Shown here: one piece after another, positions 5,886 through 6,143 of the stretch
Layout: each line of letters begins with the position of its first letter
How positions within the stretch are numbered: position 1 is the first letter of the stretch
Source: Phascolarctobacterium sp.
GTDB lineage: Bacteria; Bacillota; Negativicutes; Acidaminococcales; Acidaminococcaceae
NCBI GenBank assembly: GCA_024405645.1
Contig: JAKSOJ010000079.1
Span: forward strand, 1 to 6,143
Length of the DNA: 6,143 nucleotides
Direction of reading: 5' to 3'
Position numbers and translations under genes: made by a program
The notes under the pieces: generated by a model
The model's input: the letters and a program-made list of their open reading frames with translations, nothing else
The model's database searches: none
What the model was told of the DNA's origin: nothing

Positions 5886-5940
5886 AGGTGGACAAAAGGT
5901 GGACAATTGTAATGTTGGTGGGGCAATTAGTGGGACAATT
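5886..5940 (+). repeat. Four degenerate copies of a GTGGRCAATT-like motif
   Basis: The copies are AGGTGGACAAAA (5886-5897), AGGTGGACAATT (5897-5908), GGTGGGGCAATT (5917-5928) and TAGTGGGACAATT (5928-5940). The GTGG cores start at 5888, 5899, 5918 and 5930, giving spacings of 11, 19 and 12. All are on the same strand. The function is unknown. Confidence 0.6.
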
Positions 5941-6014
5941 ACTAAAAAATGATTGGAAATAATGGAAAGAAAAGTATCCATAGGAATTTAATGTTTCAAT
6001 AATAAAAATAAAGA

Positions 6015-6042
6015 AGTACCTGAAAAATTTATTTCAGGTACT
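6015..6042. terminator. Inverted repeat, possible bidirectional terminator
   Basis: AGTACCTGAAA (6015-6025) and TTTCAGGTACT (6032-6042) form a perfect 11-bp stem with a 6-base AT loop. Downstream on the plus strand is ATTTAT. On the minus strand the stem is followed by TCTTTATTTTT, which is the better U-tract, so it may serve a leftward transcript from beyond the window. Confidence 0.6.
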
Positions 6043-6076
6043 ATTTATAAATCTCAAACCTATAGCGTAACAAAAT

Positions 6077-6120
6077 AGCTCTGTGGTTTGGAAGTTTAAC
6101 TTCGACCACAGAGCTGTTTT
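6077..6120. terminator. Long inverted repeat, possible terminator
   Basis: AGCTCTGTGGT (6077-6087) and ACCACAGAGCT (6105-6115) form a perfect 11-bp stem. A smaller inner stem GAAG/CTTC (6091-6094 and 6100-6103) sits under a TTTAA loop. TGTTTTAT follows on the plus strand and ATTTTG on the minus strand. The flanks are short T-runs, so it is a plausible terminator in either direction. Confidence 0.6.
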
Positions 6121-6143
6121 ATATTAGAAAATGATGTTTATTT

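Larger units (their letters stand above)
5812..6143. other. Intergenic region without a supportable gene
   Basis: About 330 AT-rich bases run to the right edge with no convincing coding region on either strand. The longest stretch of note is an open frame ending TAA at 5910-5912 (residues NTNPVNLEEFKPKSSRWTKG), which has no start codon or ribosome binding site. The region holds a cluster of GTGG-containing direct repeats and two strong inverted repeats, listed separately. I see no consensus promoter. Confidence 0.7.

Noticed and set aside
5886..5940. CRISPR array
   Set aside because: The repeats are about 10-12 bases, degenerate and almost contiguous, with no regular unique spacers and no cas genes.
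5766..6143. Attachment-site duplication of the tRNA-Ser(GCU) 3' end
   Set aside because: No second copy of the T-arm/acceptor end sequence is present downstream in the window, so an att repeat cannot be supported.

Overview
The window suggests a diderm Firmicute of the class Negativicutes. A lipopolysaccharide-export gene set (lptC-lptA-lptB-lptF/G) sits beside low-GC, Firmicute-style genes with strong GGAGG ribosome binding sites. It also sits beside a DUF3084 membrane protein and a YqgF/RuvX-like protein, an arrangement I associate with Negativicutes. The genus cannot be fixed from the sequence alone.

Region 1 (1-4790) is one plus-strand operon, entered partway through lptC. It contains lptC (partial), lptA, lptB, a single lptF/G-type permease, a DUF3084 coiled-coil membrane protein and a small RNase H-fold YqgF/RuvX-like protein. 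Genes overlap or are separated by at most 48 bases, and the operon closes with a strong intrinsic terminator. The Lpt proteins would form the bridge that moves LPS from the inner to the outer membrane: LptB2 plus the permease extract LPS using ATP, LptC receives it, and LptA carries it across the periplasm. Four consecutive genes (lptB, permease, DUF3084, YqgF-like) appear to start with TTG.

Region 2 (4801-5446) is a stand-alone fchA-type gene for one-carbon folate metabolism. It begins only 23 bases after the terminator and has no obvious promoter of its own.

Region 3 (5454-5811) holds two serine tRNA genes, tRNA-Ser(UGA) and tRNA-Ser(GCU). Each has its own consensus extended -10 promoter, and a perfect 10-bp hairpin terminator follows the second.

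Region 4 (5812-6143) has no supportable gene. It carries a degenerate four-copy GTGG(G/A)CAATT-like motif and two strong inverted repeats that look like bidirectional terminators. I see no clear evidence of a wholly new system. The best leads are the DUF3084 protein embedded in the LPS-export operon, the single permease gene, the run of TTG starts and the unexplained repeats at the right end.
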